In this document: one piece after another, positions 6,497 to 13,446 of the stretch
Layout: the number at the start of each line of letters is the position of its first letter
Numbering within the stretch: position 1 is the first letter of the stretch
NCBI GenBank assembly: GCA_035315065.1
Contig: DATFYM010000226.1
Location: 1-13,739, forward strand
DNA: 13,739 bases
Direction of reading: 5' to 3'
DNA from: DATFYM01 sp035315065
Lineage (GTDB): Bacteria; Acidobacteriota; Terriglobia; UBA7540
The notes under the pieces: model-generated
Database searches by the model: none
Told to the model about the DNA's origin: nothing
The model's input: only the letters and a program-made list of their open reading frames with translations
Position numbers and translations under genes: made by a program

Positions 6497-7650
6497 AACT
6501 CCTGGAAATCGTCGCGCGGGGCGAGGACAGCCGTCACCAGTTCAAGGGTGATATCACTAACGCCGCGTCCCTGGCCGGGGAAATCGTCGCCCTCGCCAAT
6601 TCGGGCGGGGGGCAGATATTTATAGGCGTCGGCAATGACGGGACTCTCCACGAGCACGATGCCCCGGGCGTGCACCGACTAAACCAACTCATCGCGAATG
6701 CCGCCTCCAATTCCGTTCGTCCCCCCATCAATCCATTGACCGAGAACGTGCCTGTTTCCACGGGCGTCGTCATTGTGGTCACCATTCCCGATGGCATCAG
6801 CAAGCCGTACATGGACAATACCGGCGCGATCTGGGTCAAGAGCGGTAGCGAAAAGCGTAGAGTTACTGCGCGCGAAGAGATGCAGCGAATGTTTCAAGCC
6901 GCTCAGTTGGTGCACGGCGACGATGTTCCCGTTCCGGGTACCTCCCTATCGGACATCGACCTTGACTATTTCCGGCGATTCTTCCGGTCGCGGTACGAGC
7001 AGGATCTGGAGGAGCAGGGGCAGTCGCTCGGCCAGGTGCTTTCCAACATGCGGCTTTTGACCGACGGCTCACTGACGGTGAGCGGCGTTCTGCTCTTTGC
7101 CAAAGATCCGCAAGTCTTCCTCCCGGTGTTTCATGTGAAAGCCGTCTGCTATCCAGGTAACGACATCCACGCCACAACCTACCTCGACAGCGCGGATGTT
7201 TTCGGGCGTCTTCAGACGCAATTTGACGAATCCTTGAGCTTTGTTCTGCGCAATCTGCGGCGGGAGCAGGCGGGGCAGGGAGTCAATACGACGGGGACAG
7301 TGGAAATCCCGCGGATTGTGCTGGAAGAGCTTTTGGCCAACGCGTTAATTCACCGGGATTATTTTGTTTCTGCCCCTATCCGCGTCTTCGTCTTCGACGA
7401 CCGAGTTGAAATCATCAGCCCTGGCCATTTGCCAAACAACTTGACGGTTGCCAATATTCGGAGCGGCAATTCAAACATCCGTAATCCGACCCTGACTTCG
7501 TTTGCAACCAAGCTGCTTCCCTATCGCGGCCTTGGCACCGGAATTCTCCGGGCGTTGCGAGCGTATCCTGCGATTGATTTTGAGGACGACCAAGAGCGCA
7601 ATCTGTTTCGTGCTGTGATTCGACGAAATCCTCCGAGAGCACCTGCATAG
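6484..7650 (+). CDS. AlbA_2 (Schlafen-like) plus HATPase_c protein, partner of the PHP-ATPase
   Basis: 388 residues, starting at a TTG (6484) with GGAG at 6469-6472 upstream, so it begins 13 bases inside the ATPase gene and is very likely coupled to it. Residues about 10-120 are an AlbA_2 (divergent AAA_4/Schlafen) domain: GEDSRHQFK (13-21), then AGEIVALANSGGGQIFIGVG. Residues about 290-388 are a GHKL-type ATPase (HATPase_c_4): N-box EELLANALIHRDY, the DDRVEIISPG strand, and the glycine lid RGLGTGI. Such proteins are often annotated as RecG-like or transcriptional regulators and are common beside restriction and other defence genes. The usual C-terminal winged helix is absent, as the protein stops right after the HATPase. 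The canonical Schlafen-nuclease Glu of EFK is Gln19, so it may bind nucleic acid rather than cut it. Likely a sensor or regulator for the ATPase; this is inference. Confidence 0.9.
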   Translation: METVELLEIVARGEDSRHQFKGDITNAASLAGEIVALANSGGGQIFIGVGNDGTLHEHDAPGVHRLNQLIANAASNSVRPPINPLTENVPVSTGVVIVVTIPDGISKPYMDNTGAIWVKSGSEKRRVTAREEMQRMFQAAQLVHGDDVPVPGTSLSDIDLDYFRRFFRSRYEQDLEEQGQSLGQVLSNMRLLTDGSLTVSGVLLFAKDPQVFLPVFHVKAVCYPGNDIHATTYLDSADVFGRLQTQFDESLSFVLRNLRREQAGQGVNTTGTVEIPRIVLEELLANALIHRDYFVSAPIRVFVFDDRVEIISPGHLPNNLTVANIRSGNSNIRNPTLTSFATKLLPYRGLGTGILRALRAYPAIDFEDDQERNLFRAVIRRNPPRAPA

Positions 7651-7694
7651 TCACGGGTGACGTGGCCTTTGTTGGACTGCCTCCGTCCCCTCTA

Positions 7695-9350
7695 TCACGC
7701 CAATGTGAACGTCAGTTGGACTACCGACGCGGGTGGGAACGTGAAGCGTACCAGCCCGCCCTGCGCCGCGGCGACCGGCGCGCTCCGGGGCTTCACGGCG
7801 TCCGGCTGCTCGAACGTGTTGTGCGCGTGGACGTCGCTCGCGCCCAGAACCAACGCTTCTGCACCGCTCACACTCGCTCCCCGCACGGCTATCTCGGCGT
7901 CTCGCGCCTCGCTGAGGTGCGGGTTCACAACCGTCAGCACCAAGCTGCGGCCTTGCTGCGAGGCCGACCCCTTCAGTCCCCAGAAGTGCGCCGGTTTGCC
8001 GTCACGGTCGTAGGTCAGGTCCGGCGCCGCAAACTCCGCCCGCACCGCCTTCGCCCCCTGGTGCGCGGCGTAGAGATCGAAGACGTGAAAGTTGGGCGTC
8101 ACGGTGAAGCGATCCTCGTGGGCAAGGAAAAGAGAGTTGATGCAATTGATGAGCTGGGCGCAGGCCGCCATACCGACCTTCTCCGGGTGGCGGTTGAAAG
8201 TGTCGAGGCTGAGCGCCGTCGCCAGCGCATCGCGCATGGTGATCTGTTGCCCGAAGATGTGCGTCGGATCCACCTGCGAACCTTGCCGGTACCAGGGGCC
8301 ATACTCATCCACCACCAGCTTCACGCGGTGCTCGGGGTCGAACTGCGCCATCGCGCCCCAATGTCCAACCACCAGGCCCTCCATGCGGTCGGCCTGACGC
8401 AGAACCTCGTAATAGTCGATGGGCTCGAATTGGAGCGCATCGCCTTTCTGAGCAATCCAGTCGTTGGTGCGGCCGCGGCTCAGGTCCACCGCGTAGTGAT
8501 GGAGCGACCATCCCCACCAACCGGGCAGGTCATAACGCCTGCGCCCCAGGATTTCCTCGAAAAAGCGATGGGTCCAGTCCCAATCATCGTCGGGAGGGCC
8601 GGAGGCGACGAAAGCAAGATCGACGCCGTAACTCGGCACCCAGGTGGTGTAGCGGCGAAACTCCGTGGCGTAGTCCTCGGGCAGGAAACTCCCGCCGCAC
8701 CCCCAGCTTTCATTGCCCACGCCCCAGTAGCGGGCGTTGAAGGGTTCGGTCGATCCTCCCTTCGCCCGCAGGTCCGCCAGCGTGGTGCTTCCGGCCGGCG
8801 AGTTGCAGTATTCAACCCAGTGGTCGAAATCAAGGGGAGAAAGGCTGCGCAGGTTGGCGGCCAGGTAGGGCTGGGCGCCGCTCTGGTGGCAGAAGCTCAT
8901 GAATTCATTGGTGCCGAAGGCGTTGGTTTCGTAGAGCTGCACGCCTTCCTTGATCTGCTTCGCGTCGTGATCGTCCACCCAGAAGTTGGTGCGCCGCGGC
9001 CGTTGGTCGCGCGGGCCGACGCCGTCCTTCCAGTCGTAGCTGTCGGCGAAGCAGCCGCCGGGCCAGCGAATCACCGGCGCGTGGATTTGGCGTAGCGCAT
9101 CCACCAGCGCCTTTCGGACGCCATCGGTGTTCGGCACCTTCGAGCCTTCGCCCACCCACACGCCGTCGTAGATCACTCCACCGAGGTGCTCGATGAAGTG
9201 GCCGTAAATGGTCGGTGAGATCGTGCCGAGCGGCTCATCAAGCAGTACCTCGATGTGCGAGTCGACGCCGGCGGCAAGCGTTCGCCCGCGCGAAAGCAGG
9301 GCAGCAGCGCCGCCCGCGATTCCGGCTTTCAGGAAGTTTCTTCGTTGCAT
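7695..9350 (-). CDS. abfA: Alpha-L-arabinofuranosidase, GH51, Tat-exported
   Basis: Glycoside hydrolase family 51 enzyme that removes terminal alpha-L-arabinofuranosyl residues from hemicellulose and pectin side chains. The 551-residue protein starts with a twin-arginine signal (RRNFLKAG at 3-10, then an Ala/Gly-rich hydrophobic run), so it is exported folded. Family landmarks: IYGHFIEHLGG (48-58), RWPGGCFADSYDW (95-107), the acid/base glutamate E214 in GVGNESWGCGG, and the nucleophile E349 in VVDEYGPWY. A C-terminal beta-sandwich follows from about 420. The ATG at 9350 has a strong AGGGGGG ribosome binding site six bases upstream. It is the last gene of an araD-araB-abf unit on this strand and would supply the arabinose that AraB/AraD consume. 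Its 3' end faces the candidate defence operon across a 44-base gap with no clear terminator. The symbol is by family convention. Confidence 0.95.
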   Translation of the reverse strand: MQRRNFLKAGIAGGAAALLSRGRTLAAGVDSHIEVLLDEPLGTISPTIYGHFIEHLGGVIYDGVWVGEGSKVPNTDGVRKALVDALRQIHAPVIRWPGGCFADSYDWKDGVGPRDQRPRRTNFWVDDHDAKQIKEGVQLYETNAFGTNEFMSFCHQSGAQPYLAANLRSLSPLDFDHWVEYCNSPAGSTTLADLRAKGGSTEPFNARYWGVGNESWGCGGSFLPEDYATEFRRYTTWVPSYGVDLAFVASGPPDDDWDWTHRFFEEILGRRRYDLPGWWGWSLHHYAVDLSRGRTNDWIAQKGDALQFEPIDYYEVLRQADRMEGLVVGHWGAMAQFDPEHRVKLVVDEYGPWYRQGSQVDPTHIFGQQITMRDALATALSLDTFNRHPEKVGMAACAQLINCINSLFLAHEDRFTVTPNFHVFDLYAAHQGAKAVRAEFAAPDLTYDRDGKPAHFWGLKGSASQQGRSLVLTVVNPHLSEARDAEIAVRGASVSGAEALVLGASDVHAHNTFEQPDAVKPRSAPVAAAQGGLVRFTFPPASVVQLTFTLA

Positions 9351-9377
9351 CGTTATCCCCCCTCAAATCGATGGAAA

Positions 9378-9485
9378 GGCAGCGCGAAGCGCCTTGGAGT
9401 GCGGCGGCTTGACGCCGCCGTGGCGCACCCGACCAACCCGAAAGGCGGCGTCAAGCCGCCGCACTCCAAGGCGCTTCGCGCTGCC
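9378..9485. repeat. Perfect 42-base inverted repeat between araB and the arabinosidase gene
   Basis: Arms 9378-9419 and 9444-9485 are exact reverse complements over 42 bases, with a 24-base spacer. Each arm is itself made of two mini-hairpins, GCGC-gaa-GCGC and GCGGCG-gcttga-CGCCGC, in mirrored order on the two sides. The word GCGGCGGCTTGACGCCGCC belongs to a common dispersed intergenic palindrome class. Lying inside an operon, it would give the transcript a very strong stem that could reduce read-through from araB or protect the 3' end of araD-araB mRNA. Confidence 0.92.
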
Positions 9486-9498
9486 ACACCCCGGAACG

Positions 9499-11082
9499 CT
9501 ACGTCCCGCGCCGCACCGTGGCGGCGATCGATCTCAGCGTCGGCAGAATATCCCCTATTTCCGCCGCAGGTGCACGCCGCAAGCCTAACGCGAAATACAG
9601 TCGCCGGTACATCGGGTAGAGCGTCTCGTAGGTGGCGACGGCTTGCGGCTCCGGCTCACAGATTGCATTTGGCAGGCAAACGGCCCGCTGGGCCTCCTCG
9701 ATCGTGGAGAACGCGCCCGCCGCCAGCAACGCCATGATGCCGGAGCCTAGGCTGGTGGGAACTCCCTTGGGAACCAGCACCGGCTTGCCCAGCACGTTGG
9801 CGTACACCTGGTTGAGCACCGGATTATTCTGCGGGACGCCCCCGGCATTGATCACGCGGCGGATGGGCACGCCGTATTCGGCCAGGCGATCGAGGATGAT
9901 GCGAGTGTGGAAAGCCGTTCCCTCGATGGCGGCGAAGAGTTCGTCCTGCGCCGTGTGCAACAGGTTCCAACCCAGCGTGACCCCACCCAGCTCGGCGTTG
10001 ACCAACACCGTGCGGTCACCGTTGTCCCACGTCAGGCGGAGCAACCCGGTCTCGCCGGCGCGGTACTTCTCGAGACCCGTCGAGAGCTGGGCGATGGACG
10101 TGTTGGCGCGCCGCGCGATAGCATCGAAAATGTCTCCCGTGGCCGAAAGACCCGCCTCGATGCCCATGTAATGTGGATGGATACTGCCCGGAACGACGCC
10201 GCAGACGCCCGGAATCAGGCCGGTTTCCCTGGCAATGGCCATGATGCAGGTGGAGGTGCCGACCACGTTCACCACGTCGCCCGGGGCGATTCCCGCCCCC
10301 AGCGCATCCCAGTGCGCGTCGAAGGCGCCCACCGGAATCGGAATACCGGCGCGCAGGCCCAACCGCTCGGCCCACTCGGGTGAGAGGCCTCCGGCCACGT
10401 GGTCCGAAGTCTGGCATTTGCTGTCCAGCTTTTCGCGAATCCCATCGAACAGCGGATCGACCTGGGAGAGAAACGACTGCGGAGGCAGGCCGCCCCAGCG
10501 CGGGTTCCACATCCATTTATGTCCGATCGCGCAAACGCTGCGCACCACCTGGCGGTGATCGGTGACGCCGCTCAGCACCGCGGCCACCATGTCGCAGTGC
10601 TCGAACGCGGAGACAAGTTGCCCGCGCTTCTCCGGGTTGTGACGCAGCCAGTGGAGCAGCTTGGAGAAGCCCCACTCCGAGGAATAGACGCCGCCGCACC
10701 AGTCGATGGCCTCCAGGTTTTCACGATGCGCAAGGCTGGTGATTTCCTCCGCCTCCGCCTGGGCGCGATGATCGCACCAGAGATAGTACTCATCGAGCGG
10801 CGTCATCCCCTCGCCGACCGGGAGAACGCTCGAGCCGGTGGTATCGAGGGCAATGGCTTCGACCTGGTCGCCGTCGATTCCGGCCTGGGCGACGGCATCG
10901 CGGGTGGCGCGCACCAGCGCGGACATCTGATCGTCGTGCGACTGGGTGGCGTAGTCCGGATCATCGCGCCGTCGGTGAAGCGGATAGTCCGCCACCGCGG
11001 TCGCAAGGTGTCCGCGGTCGCTGGCCAGCAGGGTGACACGCACACTGAGGGTACCGAAATCGACGCCGGCCACAATGCTCAT
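9499..11082 (-). CDS. araB: L-ribulokinase, FGGY family
   Basis: Phosphorylates L-ribulose to L-ribulose-5-phosphate in arabinose catabolism. The 527-residue frame shows the FGGY kinase layout: phosphate-binding VDFGTLSVRV (7-16), ALDTTGSSV (78-86), LWCDHRA (101-107) typical of ribulokinases, catalytic D255 in VGAFDAHWDALGAG, VGTSTCIM, and the C-terminal ATP-site motifs NAGGVPQNN and GVPTSLGSGIMALLAAGA. Length is close to the usual 545-570. I chose the ATG at 11082, because it has GGAG seven bases upstream; the GTG six bases earlier would leave only about two bases of spacing. It follows araD after a gap of 125 bases holding an inverted repeat, and precedes the arabinosidase. The final residues (TVRRGT) are followed at once by the 42-base-arm inverted repeat. 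Confidence 0.93.
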   Translation of the reverse strand: MSIVAGVDFGTLSVRVTLLASDRGHLATAVADYPLHRRRDDPDYATQSHDDQMSALVRATRDAVAQAGIDGDQVEAIALDTTGSSVLPVGEGMTPLDEYYLWCDHRAQAEAEEITSLAHRENLEAIDWCGGVYSSEWGFSKLLHWLRHNPEKRGQLVSAFEHCDMVAAVLSGVTDHRQVVRSVCAIGHKWMWNPRWGGLPPQSFLSQVDPLFDGIREKLDSKCQTSDHVAGGLSPEWAERLGLRAGIPIPVGAFDAHWDALGAGIAPGDVVNVVGTSTCIMAIARETGLIPGVCGVVPGSIHPHYMGIEAGLSATGDIFDAIARRANTSIAQLSTGLEKYRAGETGLLRLTWDNGDRTVLVNAELGGVTLGWNLLHTAQDELFAAIEGTAFHTRIILDRLAEYGVPIRRVINAGGVPQNNPVLNQVYANVLGKPVLVPKGVPTSLGSGIMALLAAGAFSTIEEAQRAVCLPNAICEPEPQAVATYETLYPMYRRLYFALGLRRAPAAEIGDILPTLRSIAATVRRGT

Positions 11083-11112
11083 AGTCACTCTCCTTGGGCG
11101 CTTGGGAGGAAC

Positions 11113-11200
11113 GGGATTCGGGATTCGGGGTTAGGGATTCGCAGAAAGAAGGCCAGCCCGCGTTTCCTCCGCGAACCCCGAATCCCGAAACCCGAACCCC
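11113..11200. repeat. GGGATTC-word inverted repeat between araD and araB
   Basis: The left arm (11113-11142) is a run of the phased word GGGATTC/GGGGTT and the right arm (11171-11200) is its imperfect reverse complement, GCGAACCCCGAATCCCG onward. About 30 bases pair, with several mismatches, around a 28-base centre. It fills most of the gap between araD and araB. Confidence 0.8.
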
Positions 11201-11207
11201 GCTCTTC

Positions 11208-11936
11208 CTAGCCGCTCGCGGTAGGATCGCTACCCTTCCCCTGACCATAGTAGGCGCTGCTTCCATGCTTGCGCAGGTAGTGCTTGTCGTGGAGATGCCG
11301 CCCCACCGGTGGCGCCTCCGGGGCGAGTCGAACCGTGTAATAGGCCATCCGCGCCACGTACTCGAGAATGGCGGCGATGTGCGCTGCGTCCCCCGGCGTC
11401 GGCCCCCAGCAGAAAGGAGCGTGGCTGGCGACGAGCACGGCGGGAATCGCGTCCGGGTCGAGATCCTTGAACGTCCGGCAGATGACTTCACCGGTATTCT
11501 TCTCGTAATCCGACTCGATCTCCTGCGGCTCGAGCGGGTCGGTCACTGGAACGGGACCGTGGAAGTAGTCCGCGTGCGTAGTGCCAAAACATGGGATGGG
11601 CCTCCGCGCCTGAGCCCACGCGGTGGCAAATTCCGAATGGGTGTGCACCACGCCGCCGATATTGGGGAAAGCCCGGTAAAGCGCCACGTGAGTGGGGAGG
11701 TCCGACGACGGTCGCGCCCAACCCTCCAGCACCTTCCCATCCAAGTCCGTCAGCACGAGGTCCTCGGGCCGCAGTTTCTCGTAGGGCACGCCGCTCGGCT
11801 TGATGGCAATCACGCCGTCGGCGCGCGAGATCCCGCTGGCATTGCCGAACGTGTAGAGGACCAAGCCTTGTCGCACGATTTCCAGATTGGCTTCCAGTGT
11901 TTCCTTGCGAAGGGTTTCGATCGAGTTTGAACTCAT
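11208..11936 (-). CDS. araD: L-ribulose-5-phosphate 4-epimerase
   Basis: Class II aldolase-fold zinc enzyme that interconverts L-ribulose-5-phosphate and D-xylulose-5-phosphate, feeding arabinose into the pentose phosphate pathway. The 242-residue protein carries the family set: GNASG (31-35) and KPSG (46-49) for phosphate binding, catalytic D79 in PSSDLPTH, zinc ligands H98 and H100 in VVHTHS, H172 in VASHAPF, and the C-terminal catalytic tyrosine in SAYYGQ (Y229/Y230). Length matches E. coli AraD (231 aa) with a few extra residues. I chose the ATG at 11936, preceded by AAAGG at five bases; the in-frame TTG at 11951 has no ribosome binding site. It is the first gene of the arabinose unit on this strand. 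Its upstream DNA is a large composite inverted repeat. Confidence 0.95.
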   Translation of the reverse strand: MSSNSIETLRKETLEANLEIVRQGLVLYTFGNASGISRADGVIAIKPSGVPYEKLRPEDLVLTDLDGKVLEGWARPSSDLPTHVALYRAFPNIGGVVHTHSEFATAWAQARRPIPCFGTTHADYFHGPVPVTDPLEPQEIESDYEKNTGEVICRTFKDLDPDAIPAVLVASHAPFCWGPTPGDAAHIAAILEYVARMAYYTVRLAPEAPPVGRHLHDKHYLRKHGSSAYYGQGKGSDPTASG

Positions 11937-11955
11937 GCGGGCCTTTCCCAAAGAT

Positions 11956-12170
11956 AGGAGTCAGGAGACAGAAGACAGAAACAGAATGAAGAACGTAGCG
12001 CGGGCGTCTCGCCTGCTGTTGCAGGAGCGTCTCGCTCCCGTGCAAAAAAACTGTCGGCGCTGCCGCGCAACAACCGGCTGGCCGCGTGGGCAAGATGCCC
12101 ACGCCACAGCGGGCGAGACGCCCGCGCTACGTCTTCATTCTGTCTTCTGTCTCCCGTCTCCTGACTTCCT
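11956..12170. repeat. Long composite inverted repeat made of mini-hairpin modules
   Basis: Left arm 11956-12018 and right arm 12107-12170 are near-perfect reverse complements (about 63 bases with a few indels). Outer parts are phased CAGGAGACAGAAGACAGAA words; inner parts are GTAGCGCGGGCG. Four small hairpins are threaded through it: GGCG-tct-CGCC (12003-12013), GGAGCG-tct-CGCTCC (12024-12038), GCGTGGGC-aagat-GCCCACGC (12084-12104) and GCGGGCG-aga-CGCCCGC (12109-12125). It occupies the gap between the divergent araD and HAD-hydrolase genes and begins only 20 bases before the araD start codon. No protein gene inside it is credible. Confidence 0.9.
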
Positions 12171-12201
12171 GTCTTCTTATCCTCGTCATCACTTTTATCG
12201 A

Positions 12202-12232
12202 TTGGACGCCGTTCCTCGGTCACGGCTAGAAT
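12202..12232 (+). promoter_or_regulatory. Weak candidate promoter for the HAD hydrolase operon
   Basis: TTGGAC (12202-12207) and TAGAAT (12227-12232) each match five of six consensus bases, but the spacing is 19 bases, longer than ideal. They lie just outside the composite inverted repeat and would give a leader of about 130 bases. Confidence 0.25.
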
Positions 12233-12371
12233 TGAAATGGACGTGACGAATCATTTTCTCGGTTCTCGCATCTAATGTAAAGAGTAGAAAGACTATGACC
12301 CAGCCTACTTAATCTCGCCGTCACTTTGACCTTTTCCATCTTTTATCCTGTCTTTTTAGGAGGAGCAGTCT

Positions 12372-13238
12372 ATGCAGGCTACGACTTCAGTGGTGAAACA
12401 GTACCTTTTGGCTAGCGACTTCGACCAGACCCTAAGCTTCAATGACTCAGGCCTGGTCCTGAGCGAATTGGTGGGAATCTCGTCTAAGACCTTCGAGCGA
12501 AAGGTGGCGACCCTGGCCGTGCAGAACCTCGTCCAGCAAGGCGGAGAGCTGACGTATCTCCTGCTGCATGACCCCGAATATCGCTCTCGCGTACGCAAGG
12601 AACATCTGGTCGAGGCGGGCAAAGGCGTGCGCCTGAAGCGTAACATCCGCGAGCTTTCTGAGCTTCTCTCGCATGCCATTGACGGTTACCGTTTCGATTT
12701 CCACGTCATCTCCGCGTCGCCACAGGAAGTGATCGAGTCGGCGCTGGAGAACATCATCCCTGCCGACCACATCCACGGCACACAGTTGGTGTACGATCTA
12801 ACCGGCCGGGTGGAGTCGGTGGTCCGCGTCAACGCCGGATACGGGAAGGTCGCGGTGCTGGACGACCTGCAAAAACAGTTTCAGATCGGTCCGGAGCGGA
12901 TCGTCTACGTCGGCGACGGCAGCTCCGACGTCCATGTGATGCTGAACGTAAACCGCCGCGACGGCTTCACCATTGCTGTTTCGCCGGCGCGCTCCATTGC
13001 GCAGATCGCAAAGCGGACCGTGCTGAGCGACGACGCCCTCAGTGTTCTGGTACCGATCCTGGAGGAGATCGCCGGGTGGGACACGGCGAGCATCCGTGCC
13101 TTCTTCGAGGCGCAGGGCCTGATGATCCAGGAATGGGACCGGGTCCGCACCGACTGGCTGACGATTGCGCCCAACCAGTCCCAGGGCATGGCCGAAATCA
13201 ATGCCATCGAGAGGTCCGCCAATGTCGCTGTTTCCTGA
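12372..13238 (+). CDS. HAD-superfamily hydrolase, phosphoserine-phosphatase-like
   Basis: Haloacid dehalogenase-superfamily phosphatase of 288 residues, probably cytoplasmic. All four HAD motifs are present: motif I DFDQTL (nucleophile D16, general acid D18), motif II ISAS (S114), motif III lysine K159 in AGYGK, and motif IV GDGSSD (D182, D186). The helical cap between motifs I and II (about 22-105) fits the subclass IB, SerB/MtnX-like, group. The substrate cannot be read from the sequence and no serine or methionine-salvage genes are adjacent. The ATG has a very strong AGGAGGAG ribosome binding site (12358-12365) at six bases. The C-terminal extension after the HAD core (about 225-288) has no feature I recognise. 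The gene overlaps the small membrane protein gene by 17 bases, implying co-translation. Confidence 0.88.
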   Translation: MQATTSVVKQYLLASDFDQTLSFNDSGLVLSELVGISSKTFERKVATLAVQNLVQQGGELTYLLLHDPEYRSRVRKEHLVEAGKGVRLKRNIRELSELLSHAIDGYRFDFHVISASPQEVIESALENIIPADHIHGTQLVYDLTGRVESVVRVNAGYGKVAVLDDLQKQFQIGPERIVYVGDGSSDVHVMLNVNRRDGFTIAVSPARSIAQIAKRTVLSDDALSVLVPILEEIAGWDTASIRAFFEAQGLMIQEWDRVRTDWLTIAPNQSQGMAEINAIERSANVAVS

Positions 13239-13446
13239 TGGCCTCGGCTGGGCCGCCACTGCCGTATTCGCCGTTTCCTACTTCTTCAAGCAGCCGGCAA
13301 GGCTGCGCCTGACGCAGGCGCTGGCCGCCACGCTGTGGATCGTCTACGGCCTGCTGATTCACTCGCTGCCGGTGGTGGTGGCCAACCTCATCGTCTCGAG
13401 TCTGGCCCTCTACTCCGCGTGGCGAGGCGGCAGGACTGTCAATTGA
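13222..13446 (+). CDS. Small three-helix membrane protein (SemiSWEET/MtN3-like or YgjV-like)
   Basis: The 74-residue protein starts at the ATG at 13222 with GAGAGG seven bases upstream and overlaps the end of the HAD gene. Three hydrophobic segments can be drawn: about 8-22 (LGWAATAVFAVSYFF), 30-46 and 48-65, joined by short charged loops (KQPARLR). The second and third helices (TLWIVYGLLIHSLPVVVANL) resemble the WxxYG...P..xAN part of SemiSWEET/MtN3 sugar transporters, which work as dimers of three-helix units. The PQ pair expected in helix 1 is not present (FFKQP instead), so a YgjV-type inner membrane protein is an alternative. Transport function is inference; membrane location is well supported. 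Confidence 0.75.
   Translation: MSLFPDGLGWAATAVFAVSYFFKQPARLRLTQALAATLWIVYGLLIHSLPVVVANLIVSSLALYSAWRGGRTVN

Noticed and set aside
7650..7661. Terminator at GTCAC-gg-GTGAC between the converging operons
   Set aside because: A five-base stem with a two-base loop cannot form a useful hairpin and no T run follows.
7662..9095. Long plus-strand open frame (477 codons) opposite the arabinofuranosidase
   Set aside because: Arg/Val/His-rich translation typical of antisense to a GC-rich gene; the opposite strand has an intact GH51 enzyme with signal peptide and catalytic residues.
9378..9485. Insertion sequence with terminal inverted repeats
   Set aside because: Only 24 bases lie between the arms, so there is no room for a transposase, and no target duplication is visible.
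11083..11088. GTG start for araB two codons before the chosen ATG
   Set aside because: It would leave about two bases between GGAG and the start codon; the ATG has a normal seven-base spacing.
11937..11951. TTG start for araD five codons upstream
   Set aside because: No ribosome binding site before it, whereas AAAGG sits five bases before the ATG at 11936.
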